Source: Ensifer sp. PDNC004
GTDB lineage: Bacteria > Pseudomonadota > Alphaproteobacteria > Rhizobiales > Rhizobiaceae
DNA: 64,000 nucleotides
NCBI RefSeq assembly: GCF_016919405.1
Contig: NZ_CP070354.1
Span: forward strand, 442,001-506,000
Reading direction: 5' to 3'
Shown here: positions 43,502-52,244 of the stretch, one piece after another
Position numbering within the stretch: position 1 is the first letter of the stretch
Layout of the letters: every line of letters begins with the position of its first letter
Translations under genes and position numbers: made by a program
Notes under the pieces: model-generated
The model's input: only the letters and a program-made list of their open reading frames with translations
Told to the model about the DNA's origin: nothing
Databases searched by the model: none

Positions 43502-45147
43502 CGAACGGCTCCGGGCAGGGACGCGGTCGTTTCGGGTTGGGAGGCGGCAGCTACGGCATCATCGACGCTGTAGCTGAGATAGGTGAGAAGCGGGGGAGCG
43601 GCCAGGGCGATCATGTCGCGGACCCGGTCATGCACCCGTGCATAATAGAGGTGCTTGCCCTGGGCGCGCACAAGCGTGTCGAATTCGATCAGCGCATCGA
43701 GCGCGGTGCTGTCGAGGTCGAAGCTTTCCTCAAGGCTGAGGATGACGGCGCGTGCTGTCTGGTCGTGGCCGATCCGTGCGGCCGTCTCGGTCAAGATGGC
43801 ATCCGCATTGGCAAAGAACAGCGGTTGCGCCGGACGCCAGATGGCGATGCCCGGCATCGTTTGCGCGTCCGCGTGGCGGGCGACGTCGACGAAGTCATGG
43901 CCCTGTCCCAGGCGACCAAGGGAGGCGACATAGGGCGTGGCCAGCCTGTGCAGCAAGACGGCGAGCGAAAGTGCGACAGCTATGGTGATACCGTTGACGA
44001 CGCCGAAGGCTATAACCCCGACTGCCGCCGCCAAGGCGATGACAACGTCGTGTTTCAGTTTCCACAGCCGCAAAAGCGGCCGAGGATCGAGCGCATGCGC
44101 CAGGGCGGCAATGACGACAGCAGAAAGGACCGGCTCGGGAAGGCTCTGAAGCAGATCGGCGCCAAGGACGACGAGCAGCGCAAGGCCGACCGCGGCGACG
44201 AGCGCCGTCATTCGGGTTTGTGCACCAGCAGCTTCGGCCGCGGAGCCCGCCGAGAAACCGGCGCCGACGGGCATGCCCTGCGCGATAGCACAGGCGACAT
44301 TGGCAGCGCCGAGCGCCAGCAGTTCTCGATTGGCGGTGACGCTTTCGCCGTGACGCAATGAAAGCGACCGGATCGTGCCCCAGGATTCGGCAAAGAGGAT
44401 GAGAACGAGCGGCAAAGTATAGGGCACAAGCTGCCGGATCTGGCTCCATTCGACGAGCGAGAGCGACGGCAAGGTCATCGAGATCGACAACGGCCCGACC
44501 ACCGCCACGCCGTGGCCCGCAAGGTCCAGCAGCCTGGAAGCCAGGATGCCGGCGCAAAGGACCAGAAAAGCGCCGGGAAGAAACGGAGCGCGCCGCAGCA
44601 ACAGGAGGGCGGCAAGGGCCGCGACGCCGACGGCAATGCTCACCATGTTCCACCGGGGCAGCGCCGCAAAAAGCCCGGCGATCTGATGGATGATGTCGGT
44701 TGCCGGCACCTCGACGCCGGTAACGGTGGGCAATTGCCTGACGATGATGGTGACCGCCAGCCCGAAGGCGAAGCCACGAAGGACGGGGCGGGAGATGAAG
44801 CTTGCGAGGTTTCCAAGCCGCAGCAGGGAGGCCGCGACGAAGAGCAGACCCGTCAGCGCCACCATCACCGTTGCCAGCGCCATCTTGTCCGCCGTCGAAC
44901 CGGGCAGCGCCGCGATTGTCGCCGCAAGAATGGCGGCCGACGACGATGTCGGGGACACGATGGCAAAACGGCTGCGGCCGAGGATGGAATAGGTCAGGCA
45001 ACCGACGATAGCCGCGACGACGGCGTGCTGCGGTGGCAGGCCGGCGATACCGGCATAGGCAACAGCTTCGGGCAGCATCAATCCGGCGACGGACAGACCC
45101 GCAATCCAGTCCCTGTTGCCCACGCTCGTCGCAACCTCTTCCGCCAT
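43498..45147 (-). CDS. SulP family anion transporter with STAS domain
   Basis: This 549-residue inner-membrane transporter has a SulP core of about 11-14 helices (LMLPEAVAYAGIAGLPPQHA is the family signature at about 23-42; SPTSSSAAIL follows in the TM3 region). A cytosolic STAS domain closes it (AVILSLEESFDLDSTALDAL). It probably carries sulfate, bicarbonate or a dicarboxylate. It overlaps the ParB-like gene by ATGA and lies 112 bp after the autotransporter gene. A cross-check of SulP type would need the helix-end residues. It may be expressed from its own promoter because a hairpin separates it from the autotransporter. Confidence 0.94.
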   Translation of the reverse strand: MAEEVATSVGNRDWIAGLSVAGLMLPEAVAYAGIAGLPPQHAVVAAIVGCLTYSILGRSRFAIVSPTSSSAAILAATIAALPGSTADKMALATVMVALTGLLFVAASLLRLGNLASFISRPVLRGFAFGLAVTIIVRQLPTVTGVEVPATDIIHQIAGLFAALPRWNMVSIAVGVAALAALLLLRRAPFLPGAFLVLCAGILASRLLDLAGHGVAVVGPLSISMTLPSLSLVEWSQIRQLVPYTLPLVLILFAESWGTIRSLSLRHGESVTANRELLALGAANVACAIAQGMPVGAGFSAGSAAEAAGAQTRMTALVAAVGLALLVVLGADLLQSLPEPVLSAVVIAALAHALDPRPLLRLWKLKHDVVIALAAAVGVIAFGVVNGITIAVALSLAVLLHRLATPYVASLGRLGQGHDFVDVARHADAQTMPGIAIWRPAQPLFFANADAILTETAARIGHDQTARAVILSLEESFDLDSTALDALIEFDTLVRAQGKHLYYARVHDRVRDMIALAAPPLLTYLSYSVDDAVAAASQPETTASLPGAVR

Positions 45148-45222
45148 GTTTTCCTAAAGACTCTAGCGGAATGCAATCTGAAATCCATAGCGCGGCCCGA
45201 GCATGTCATCGGCTTGCCAGCC

Positions 45223-45249
45223 GACCGCCGAGGCGATGCCTCGGCGGTC
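45223..45249 (-). terminator. Perfect 12-bp hairpin after the autotransporter gene
   Basis: Arms of 12 perfectly paired bases (GACCGCCGAGGC and GCCTCGGCGGTC) with a 3-nt loop lie 11 bp beyond the autotransporter stop. There is no T-run, so it could limit read-through into the SulP gene or protect the mRNA end. Confidence 0.6.
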
Positions 45250-45259
45250 TCCCCAGAAG

Positions 45260-48200
45260 TCAGAACTGACGGCTCGCGCGGGCGCGTCCGCCGACGGATT
45301 TTTGCCCGCCCTCCTCGATGTCGAAGAGCAGCCCGAGATCGAGCAGCCATAGGTCTGCAGTCGAAAGCGAGACCCCGGCCGTCAGGTTGGCGAAGACACC
45401 AGATCCGTCGAGCCCCGAATAGCCGGCCGTTGCTCCGAGCTTCGGGGTCACCGTCGAGCCGTTGTCGAGCGTGAAGGATCGCTCGACCTCGGCGCCGAGG
45501 CTGACGCGGAACTGCTCCTCGTCGAAGCCATCGATGGTGATCTTGTCGCCCGCACTGTTGTGCACCGTGTAGTCGTCGACCGTTTCGGAGAAGTAGACGG
45601 CGCGGAGCTTCGGTGTCAGCACCGTCGCCTCGTCGAGGCTCCACTGGCCCTTGATCGCCGTGTCGACCATCCATCGTGTGGTGTCGAACGTTCCGTTCCA
45701 GAAGGTGGTGTCGATGTCGTTGGAGGAGCCGCCATAGAGCAGGCTTGTATCCCAGAATACACCCTTGCCGAGTTCCAGCGACGCATTGGGGCCGAAGAGC
45801 CAGCCGTTACCGGTCAGTTCCGCATCGGCATCGGTCGGGTCGGTCATCCGGTCAAAATGGAAGGACAGGCCGATAAGCGCCTTTTCCGAGACCAGATAGT
45901 CGGCACCGACGTTGAGCATGGCGAAGCTGCCCCATTGGCTGTCGTTCTCGTCCCGGTTATGGGCGAGGAAGGCGAGATCGATCCAGGCATTGAAGGCGCG
46001 AAGTTGCGCGCCGGTTACCCCGTCGGCGCTGTCGCGGGCCGCGTCGAGCTGTGCGAGGCTGGTGCTGAGGTTTGCCGTCATGCCGTCCTCGGACGGCGTC
46101 ATGCGCGCCGTCACCGGGTCCGTCGCCCCACCCATCCGCCGGCGCTCGAGGAGCCCCGGCACGAAGATGCTTTCGCTGATCAGGTTCTGCCTGGTCGAGA
46201 CGAAGCCCCGAACAAGTCCGTCGATGTCTTCTGCGACCTGCGCTGCGGCAAAGCCGAGATTGTAGGTGACGGTGCCAGTGTTGGAGGCGCCGAGCGCGCT
46301 CGTCAGGCGGAAGCCCACCTTTGCCCTGCCGGAAAAGCCGGGGTTCGGCGTAAACTGCAGGTACCAGCCGATGGGTGTGCCGACCGGCCCGGCCTGGGCG
46401 AGCTGACCGCGAATGATCGTCGCCGTGCCGGCATTTGCCGGCTCAACGAAGGTCAGTTCGGCGTCCGTGAACGGCCCGCCGGTTGCCCCGCGGTTGAGGT
46501 AAACGTCGGCCGGGGTCGAGCCCGCGGGCACGTCGACGACCTGATCGGTGACGGTGGTCTGGCGTGGCGTCACCTTCAATCCGTAGGTCGCGCTTCCGGT
46601 CGCGGCGTTGCTGTCTTCCGCGCGGATCGTGAATGTGTAGTCACCTTCGCTCGCCGCATCGAGCGGGCCGGTGAGCTCGCCGGTCGAGACGTTGAGCACC
46701 ATGCCCCGCGGCAGGGTGCCGGAGGCGATGCTGTAGAGCATCGGTGCGCGACCGCCGAGCGCCGTGATCTGCTGCCGGTAATCCTCGCCCGCCATCGCGC
46801 TGGCAAGGGTTCCAGCCGCCGGCGAGAACGTGAAGGCGGGTGCAGTGACCGTGATGCTGACGGTCGCGGCCGTGGACGTGCCCGCCGCATTGGTGGCGGT
46901 GTAGGTGAAGCTGTCCGGGCCGGAATAGCCTGCCGTCGGCGTGTAGTTGATCGTCGTGCCCGAGGCATTCGCCGTGCCGTGTGATGGCGCACTGGCGACC
47001 GCAACGCTGTCGGGGGTATCACCACTGAGCTGCAACGGGATCGCATTGGCCGAGGAGTTGGCGGCGACCGTTGTCGAGACCGCGTTGGCGATCGGCGCCT
47101 GCAGGCCGGGGACGATCGTCAAGGCATAGGCAGCGGCGCCGGTTGCGCCATAAGCGTCGGTTGCCGTGATCGTAAAGCTGGCATTGCCAGCCGTTGTCGG
47201 TGTCCCACTGATTGCGCCGTTTGCGCCATCGAGCGTCAGTCCGGCCGGAAGAGATCCGCCCGAGATCGCGTAGCTGTAGGGTGAGGTTCCACCCGAAGCG
47301 GAGATCGCCTGGCTGTAGGCCGTCCCGGTGGTGCCACCGGGCAACGCGCCGGCCGCCGGCGTCACGGCTATGGTCGGATAGGCGACGGTCAGCGAGTAGG
47401 CTGCATTGCTGGATGCGCCGTAGGCGTCTGTTGCGGTGACCGTGAAGCTGGCGCTGCCGGTCGCCGTCGGGGTACCGCTGAGGGTGCCTGTCGCGCCGTC
47501 GAGCGCCAGTCCCGAAGGCAAGATTCCGACAGAAATTGCATAGCTGTAGGGTGCGGATCCACCGGACGCCGAGAAGGTCTGGCTGTAGGCAAGACCGGTC
47601 GTGGCACCGGGCAGGGCGCCGACTACGGGCGTCATCGCAAGTGAAGGAAAGGCAACGCTCAACGAATAAGCTGCATTGCTCGATGCACCGTAGGCATCCG
47701 TTGCGGTAACGGTGAAATTGGAGGTCCCGGTTGCCGTCGGCGTGCCGCGGAGTGTGCCTGTTGCCCCGTCAAGCGTCACGCCTGTCGGCAAGGTTCCGGT
47801 TGCGGCATAGCTATAGGGTGCGGTTCCGCCGGACGCGGAAATGCTCTGGCTGTAGGCGATGCCGGTCGTGCCGCCGGGCAGGGCGCCTGCCGCCGGCGTC
47901 AGGTCGATCGCCGGGTGCGTGACGGGAAGTGTGTATGTCACGCCTACAGCTGCGCCATAGGTATCCGTCGCGATGATCGTGAAGCTGGAGCTGCCCGTCG
48001 CCGTCGGCATGCCGCTGAGTGTGGCCGTTGCCGCATCGAAGGTCACGCCTGCCGGCAGAAGGCCTCCCACGAGAGCATACGTATATGGGGCCGATCCGCC
48101 GGAAGCGGAGATCGTCTCGCTGTAGGCCACGCCGGTCTCTCCGCCGGGCAATCCGTTGGCCGCCGGGGCCAGAGTGATCGCTGGAAACGCCACGTTGATC

Positions 48201-50527
48201 GAATAGTATGCAGCGAAGGGGCAACCGTACACATCGGTGAAATCAAGCGCGAAATTGAGCGATCCAGGCTGTGTCGGCGTGCCCGAGAGCGTGCTGGTTG
48301 CGCTGTCGAAGGTCAGCCCGGAAGGAAGCGGCACGTTACTGCTGAAGCTGAAGGATCCCCCCGTCGTTCCGGAGGCCGAAAACACCTGACTATAGGGCAC
48401 GCCGGTGGTGCCGCTGAAAGCAGTTCCGCTCTGCGGCGTGAAGGAAACGGCCGGGCAGACGGTGGTGATGGTGTAGCCTTTTTCTCCGGTGGCGCCGTAG
48501 TGATCGGTCGCCTTGATCCTGAAATTGAACGTGCCTGTCGCCGTCGGCGTGCCGGCAAGTTCGCCGGTGCTCTGATCCAGGCTCACGCCCGGAGGGGGCG
48601 CGCCGGCGATTAACGCGAAGGTATTGGGCGCGGTTCCGCCGGAAGCCGAGACGGTTTGACTGTAGAGCGTTCCTGCGACGCCGTTTGGCGTCGAGGCCGG
48701 CGTCAGGTCAAGCACCGGCGGCGTTACGGTGACCGTCACCGTCGCCGCTGTGGACGTGCCGGCAACGTTGGTGGCCGTGTAGGTGAAGCTGTCCGTTCCC
48801 GAATAGCCTGCCGTCGGGGTGTAGGTGATCGTCGTGCCCGAAGCGCTGGCCGTCCCGTGGGTAGCGACGGCATCGATTGCAACGCTGTCGGCCGTTCCCC
48901 CTGTGATGTTCAACGCGATCGCATTGGCCGTCGAGTTGGCAGCGACGGTGGCGGAGGCAGCATTGGCGACCGGCGGTTCCACATAGGTGAACTGGTCTGC
49001 CGCCGAGGTCGCGCTGGTCCCGCCGACGGTGATCACCCGGACATCGACAGTGCCTGCGGAGCCCGCGGGAGCGGTGGCGGTAATCTGGCTTCCACTGTCC
49101 ACCGAGAAGCCCGTTGCCGCCGCTCCTCCGAAGGTAACCGCGGTTGCGCCGCTGAAGTTGGTGCCGGTCACGACAACACTCGTGCCACCCGCCGTTGACC
49201 CGTTCGTGGGAGTGACACTGGTCACCGTCGGCGACGGGACATAAGTAAACTGGTCCGCCGCCGAGGTCGCACTCGTTCCGCCAGCGGTCGTCACCCGGAT
49301 ATCGACCGTGCCCGCGAAGTGCGCGGGAGAGGTGACGGTAATCTGAGTTGCGCTGTTGACCGTGAAGCCCGATGCCACCGTTGCTCCAAAGGTGACCGAG
49401 GTGGCGCCGACGAAGTTGGTGCCGGTCAGGATGACGGTTGTCCCGCCCGCCATGGGTCCGCTCGTAGGAGTGACACTCGTCACCGTCGGGGGCGCAACAT
49501 AGGTGTATTGATCCGCCGCTGAGGTCGCGCTCGTTCCGCCGACAGTGGTAACCCGGATGTCGAACGTGCCCGCAGCGTTGGCAGGCGCCGTTGCGGTGAT
49601 CTGGGTTCCGCTGATAACCGTGAAACCCGCTGCCGGCGTCGCCCCGAAGGTGACAGCCGTCACGCCGGTAAAATCGGTGCCAGTGAGGATGACGCTCGTT
49701 CCCCCTCCGGTCGGACCGCTTGAGGGACTGACGCCCGTCACCGTCGGCGGCGGTGTGACGGTGAGGGCCGCACCGTACGAGGCCGTAACCGGCGTGCATA
49801 CGCCGACGGCAATGACGCGGTAGACGTAACCGTTCATGCCCGTGGTCGCGCCGGTGATGGACAGCGTTGCCGATGTCGCGCCGGAATAAAGGGCGTTGTT
49901 CGTGATGCTGGTGTAACCGGCTCCCTGATCCACCTGCCACTGGTAACCGGTGGCGTTGGCAACCGTGGCGCCGAACGTAGTGTTGCCGCCGGCATGGATT
50001 GTCGAAGCAGACGGGTGCCCCGTAACCTGGGGGGAACTGTTGACGGTCAGCGTCGCGGGATTTGATTCGGCGTCGGGCGTGGCCGCACCTATCGCCATGG
50101 CGCGATAGGCATAACCATTCAGCCCCGCCGTCGCGCCGGTGATGAACAACGTTGCTGTGGTTGCGCCGGCATAGGGCGCGCTATTGTTGATGTTCGTGAA
50201 CCCGGATCCTTGATCCACCTGCCACTGATAGCTCGTGGCGTTGGATGCGGTAACACTAAAGCTGGTGTTGGCTCCGGCGCAGATCGTCGAATTGGAGGGA
50301 TTCGCCGTAATCAAGGGAGGGGACGCCGCGCGGGCGCTGTCGGGCAGTGTCAGAACCGACGACACCAACAGAAGTATGGTCGCCGCGACCCGAAAGACAT
50401 GCCCGCAGGCCGTTTCGATGCGCACAGACGCCTTTTCACCGCGCACGAGGAGCGCTGCGAAAATGATGGAAACTGCCACGCGCAAAAAAACTGCGGCGCA
50501 AGATGCACCGCTTGCAATGAAATGCAT
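45260..50527 (-). CDS. Large autotransporter adhesin with Ig-like, IPT/TIG and putative Ig repeats
   Basis: The protein has about 1755 residues. It begins with a long signal region (two hydrophobic parts, ending ARA before ASPPLITA). Then come two Ig-like units (SYQWQVDQGSGF, GYQWQVDQGAGY), three IPT/TIG units with the AGGTSVILTGTNF pattern, a cadherin-like unit, six He_PIG-like units (GALPGGTTGIAYSQSISASG type), a second cadherin-like unit and a seventh He_PIG. The C-terminal 270 residues form an autotransporter beta-barrel ending in Phe (RASRQF). The passenger should be displayed on the cell surface and act in adhesion. Starts at 50527, 50572 or 50614 are possible; I prefer 50527. It is the first gene of a minus-strand run. 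Confidence 0.88.
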   Translation of the reverse strand: MHFIASGASCAAVFLRVAVSIIFAALLVRGEKASVRIETACGHVFRVAATILLLVSSVLTLPDSARAASPPLITANPSNSTICAGANTSFSVTASNATSYQWQVDQGSGFTNINNSAPYAGATTATLFITGATAGLNGYAYRAMAIGAATPDAESNPATLTVNSSPQVTGHPSASTIHAGGNTTFGATVANATGYQWQVDQGAGYTSITNNALYSGATSATLSITGATTGMNGYVYRVIAVGVCTPVTASYGAALTVTPPPTVTGVSPSSGPTGGGTSVILTGTDFTGVTAVTFGATPAAGFTVISGTQITATAPANAAGTFDIRVTTVGGTSATSAADQYTYVAPPTVTSVTPTSGPMAGGTTVILTGTNFVGATSVTFGATVASGFTVNSATQITVTSPAHFAGTVDIRVTTAGGTSATSAADQFTYVPSPTVTSVTPTNGSTAGGTSVVVTGTNFSGATAVTFGGAAATGFSVDSGSQITATAPAGSAGTVDVRVITVGGTSATSAADQFTYVEPPVANAASATVAANSTANAIALNITGGTADSVAIDAVATHGTASASGTTITYTPTAGYSGTDSFTYTATNVAGTSTAATVTVTVTPPVLDLTPASTPNGVAGTLYSQTVSASGGTAPNTFALIAGAPPPGVSLDQSTGELAGTPTATGTFNFRIKATDHYGATGEKGYTITTVCPAVSFTPQSGTAFSGTTGVPYSQVFSASGTTGGSFSFSSNVPLPSGLTFDSATSTLSGTPTQPGSLNFALDFTDVYGCPFAAYYSINVAFPAITLAPAANGLPGGETGVAYSETISASGGSAPYTYALVGGLLPAGVTFDAATATLSGMPTATGSSSFTIIATDTYGAAVGVTYTLPVTHPAIDLTPAAGALPGGTTGIAYSQSISASGGTAPYSYAATGTLPTGVTLDGATGTLRGTPTATGTSNFTVTATDAYGASSNAAYSLSVAFPSLAMTPVVGALPGATTGLAYSQTFSASGGSAPYSYAISVGILPSGLALDGATGTLSGTPTATGSASFTVTATDAYGASSNAAYSLTVAYPTIAVTPAAGALPGGTTGTAYSQAISASGGTSPYSYAISGGSLPAGLTLDGANGAISGTPTTAGNASFTITATDAYGATGAAAYALTIVPGLQAPIANAVSTTVAANSSANAIPLQLSGDTPDSVAVASAPSHGTANASGTTINYTPTAGYSGPDSFTYTATNAAGTSTAATVSITVTAPAFTFSPAAGTLASAMAGEDYRQQITALGGRAPMLYSIASGTLPRGMVLNVSTGELTGPLDAASEGDYTFTIRAEDSNAATGSATYGLKVTPRQTTVTDQVVDVPAGSTPADVYLNRGATGGPFTDAELTFVEPANAGTATIIRGQLAQAGPVGTPIGWYLQFTPNPGFSGRAKVGFRLTSALGASNTGTVTYNLGFAAAQVAEDIDGLVRGFVSTRQNLISESIFVPGLLERRRMGGATDPVTARMTPSEDGMTANLSTSLAQLDAARDSADGVTGAQLRAFNAWIDLAFLAHNRDENDSQWGSFAMLNVGADYLVSEKALIGLSFHFDRMTDPTDADAELTGNGWLFGPNASLELGKGVFWDTSLLYGGSSNDIDTTFWNGTFDTTRWMVDTAIKGQWSLDEATVLTPKLRAVYFSETVDDYTVHNSAGDKITIDGFDEEQFRVSLGAEVERSFTLDNGSTVTPKLGATAGYSGLDGSGVFANLTAGVSLSTADLWLLDLGLLFDIEEGGQKSVGGRARASRQF
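47120..48215 (-). repeat. Tandem 270-bp repeats encoding He_PIG-like domains
   Basis: Four units with a period of about 270 bp (for example GCTGCATTGCT at 47400 and again at 47670) encode nearly the same 90-residue domain. Identity is visible at DNA level, above all between the second and third units. Such arrays expand and contract by recombination, so repeat number may vary among strains. Confidence 0.75.
48970..49745 (-). repeat. Three tandem 258-bp IPT/TIG repeats
   Basis: Three units with a period of about 258 bp share GAGGTCGC-type blocks at 49003, 49264 and 49523 and encode three near-identical IPT/TIG domains of about 86 residues. They lie next to the Ig-like pair at the N-terminal part of the autotransporter. 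Confidence 0.7.
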
Positions 50528-51137
50528 GCCGACCCCACTCGCTCCCCTGCGGAGAGCCCCCTCAATAGTCATCGCTGCCGCGCATCCGCGTTTCGAGCCG
50601 CCGCCGCGTTGCAAAAAAATAAGTCACCAATTTCCTGCCGGACCACGGTCCGGGCCGGAGCAAGAGGACGCGTCCCAGATCGCCTCTTTCATCCGTTCAT
50701 CGAAGATCGAATCCACGATGTCATCACCGCCATACCGCGTGCCGTGGTTCGGCGCTTCTCATTCAGCGCAGAGGCGCAACGATCGCAGGCCCGGCGCCGG
50801 AAGGCACTCATGCGGTCAGGCGGCGGAAGCCCTTGTACCGCCTGGGGAAAAGCCTGACAAACCAAGCTCCCGGACAATTCGCCTTCAGCCCAAAAATGGA
50901 GGATTGGTTCTGGCCGCCCCGAACCCGCGCTGCAGATCGACGTATGCGTGCTCGGAATGAACGGATTTGCCAAGGCTCGTCGGACGCGGCAGGCATGTGC
51001 GACCTCGTCCTGCGTGCGCGAAGAGCGCCCGAATTGCACGCCTAGCGGGAGTTTGCCGCGCTTGATTCGCGCGTTGGCGGCGCGATACCAACGGGGCAGC
51101 CGGCGCGAACCGGCGCAGGGGAACACGCCGGAACACC
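50528..51137. other. Intergenic region between autotransporter and AraC gene
   Basis: These 610 bp hold the divergent control regions of the autotransporter and the AraC-type gene. I see no gene, and frames here lack family sequence. The part at 50600-50640 is AT-rich (AAAAAAATAAGTCACC) and may hold the autotransporter promoter. Confidence 0.45.
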
Positions 51138-52094
51138 ATGATCCGCTTCTCAACCGACGATATCGCTCCGCAAGACCGTTTCGACCAGTGGCGCGAGGTG
51201 CGCGGCAAGAGCCTGTTCGGTGTGACGATCGAACTGCCGGCGGCAAAGCGCAGCACCTTCCGGGGCTCGTTCCAGTCGTGCCGGGTCGGTAGCGCTGTCG
51301 CCTCCGAGATGCGGGCCTCGGCCTATCGCGTCAGCCGCACCGAGGCTGACATTGCCCGTGTCGCCGGCAACAGCCTTTGCATCGCCTTTCAGGTGAAGGG
51401 CGGCGGGCTTCTCGATACGGGGGGAGACCGCGCGCAGGTCTTCAAGGACGGAGACATGGCGATCAGCCACTCGGACCTGCCCTATCATGCGACGCCCGGC
51501 GGTCATGACAGCTTCCACTTTCGGGTGCTCACCGTGCCCTTCGACCACGACGTAATGCTCGGCCGGCCGACGCACGACCTGTTTACCACCCGTTATCAGG
51601 ACGACGCCGCATTCGCGCGCGCCTTTCGTGCGCTGTTCAACGCGGTCAGCGCCAGACATGGCGAGCTCTCGGACCCTCAGCGCGAGGTGGCGCATATCAC
51701 CCGGCTGGCGCTTGCCGCCCGCAAACGGCTGGCGCCGGGCATGCCCGAGGTGCGGGCCGCACTTCGCTCCGGCCTGCGTTATGCGGCCGAAGAGATCATG
51801 GCGCGCGATAAGCACCAGCAGAAACTGACGCCGGCAAAGGTCGCGCTTGAACTGGGCATTTCGGTGCGCCAGCTGCATGTGATTTTCGAACACGCCGAAC
51901 TGACCTTTGCCCGCACGCTGGCAACGATGCGCATTGCCGAGGCCCGGCGGCTTCTCGTCGCTGCCCCTGCCATGTCGGTCACCGAGGTCGCCTATGCCTG
52001 CGGATTCGACAGCCTCGCCACATTTTACCGCCTTTTCGCAGGCATCTACGGGATGGCGCCGGGAGAATCTCGCGCCACGGATTCTTTCCACTAG
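51138..52094 (+). CDS. AraC family transcriptional regulator (AraC-binding-like N-terminus)
   Basis: This 318-residue regulator has an N-terminal cupin-like effector domain (IAFQVKGGGLLDTGGDRAQVF, given in two parts as IAFQVKGGGLLDTG and GDMAISHSDLPYHATPGG). A C-terminal double HTH follows (LTPAKVALELGISVRQLHVIF; VTEVAYACGFDSLATFYRLF). It matches the AraC_binding_2 plus HTH_18 layout of NdpR/FeaR-like activators. GGAACACGCCGGAACACC precedes ATG 51138. No obvious target is adjacent apart from the divergent autotransporter gene. The effector is unknown. Confidence 0.93.
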   Translation: MIRFSTDDIAPQDRFDQWREVRGKSLFGVTIELPAAKRSTFRGSFQSCRVGSAVASEMRASAYRVSRTEADIARVAGNSLCIAFQVKGGGLLDTGGDRAQVFKDGDMAISHSDLPYHATPGGHDSFHFRVLTVPFDHDVMLGRPTHDLFTTRYQDDAAFARAFRALFNAVSARHGELSDPQREVAHITRLALAARKRLAPGMPEVRAALRSGLRYAAEEIMARDKHQQKLTPAKVALELGISVRQLHVIFEHAELTFARTLATMRIAEARRLLVAAPAMSVTEVAYACGFDSLATFYRLFAGIYGMAPGESRATDSFH

Positions 52095-52244
52095 ACCGGC
52101 TTTAGGCGCCAAGGCATTTCGTCGTCGTGGATCGTTTAACGTTCTTTTGATGGCCGGGAGATCGTGCCCGGTTGCCAAAAAACCATAATTGCTTCACCTA
52201 GATCCCTCTTCGACACTCGGCATTAAGAATTGGGTCAACGCTGA

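Noticed and set aside
45560..46984. 474-codon plus-strand frame inside the autotransporter locus
   Set aside because: It is an antisense shadow of the beta-barrel and repeat region and has no recognisable domain.
47120..49745. Possible CRISPR or satellite array
   Set aside because: The repeats are 258 and 270 bp, in frame, and encode known surface domains; no short spaced repeats are present.
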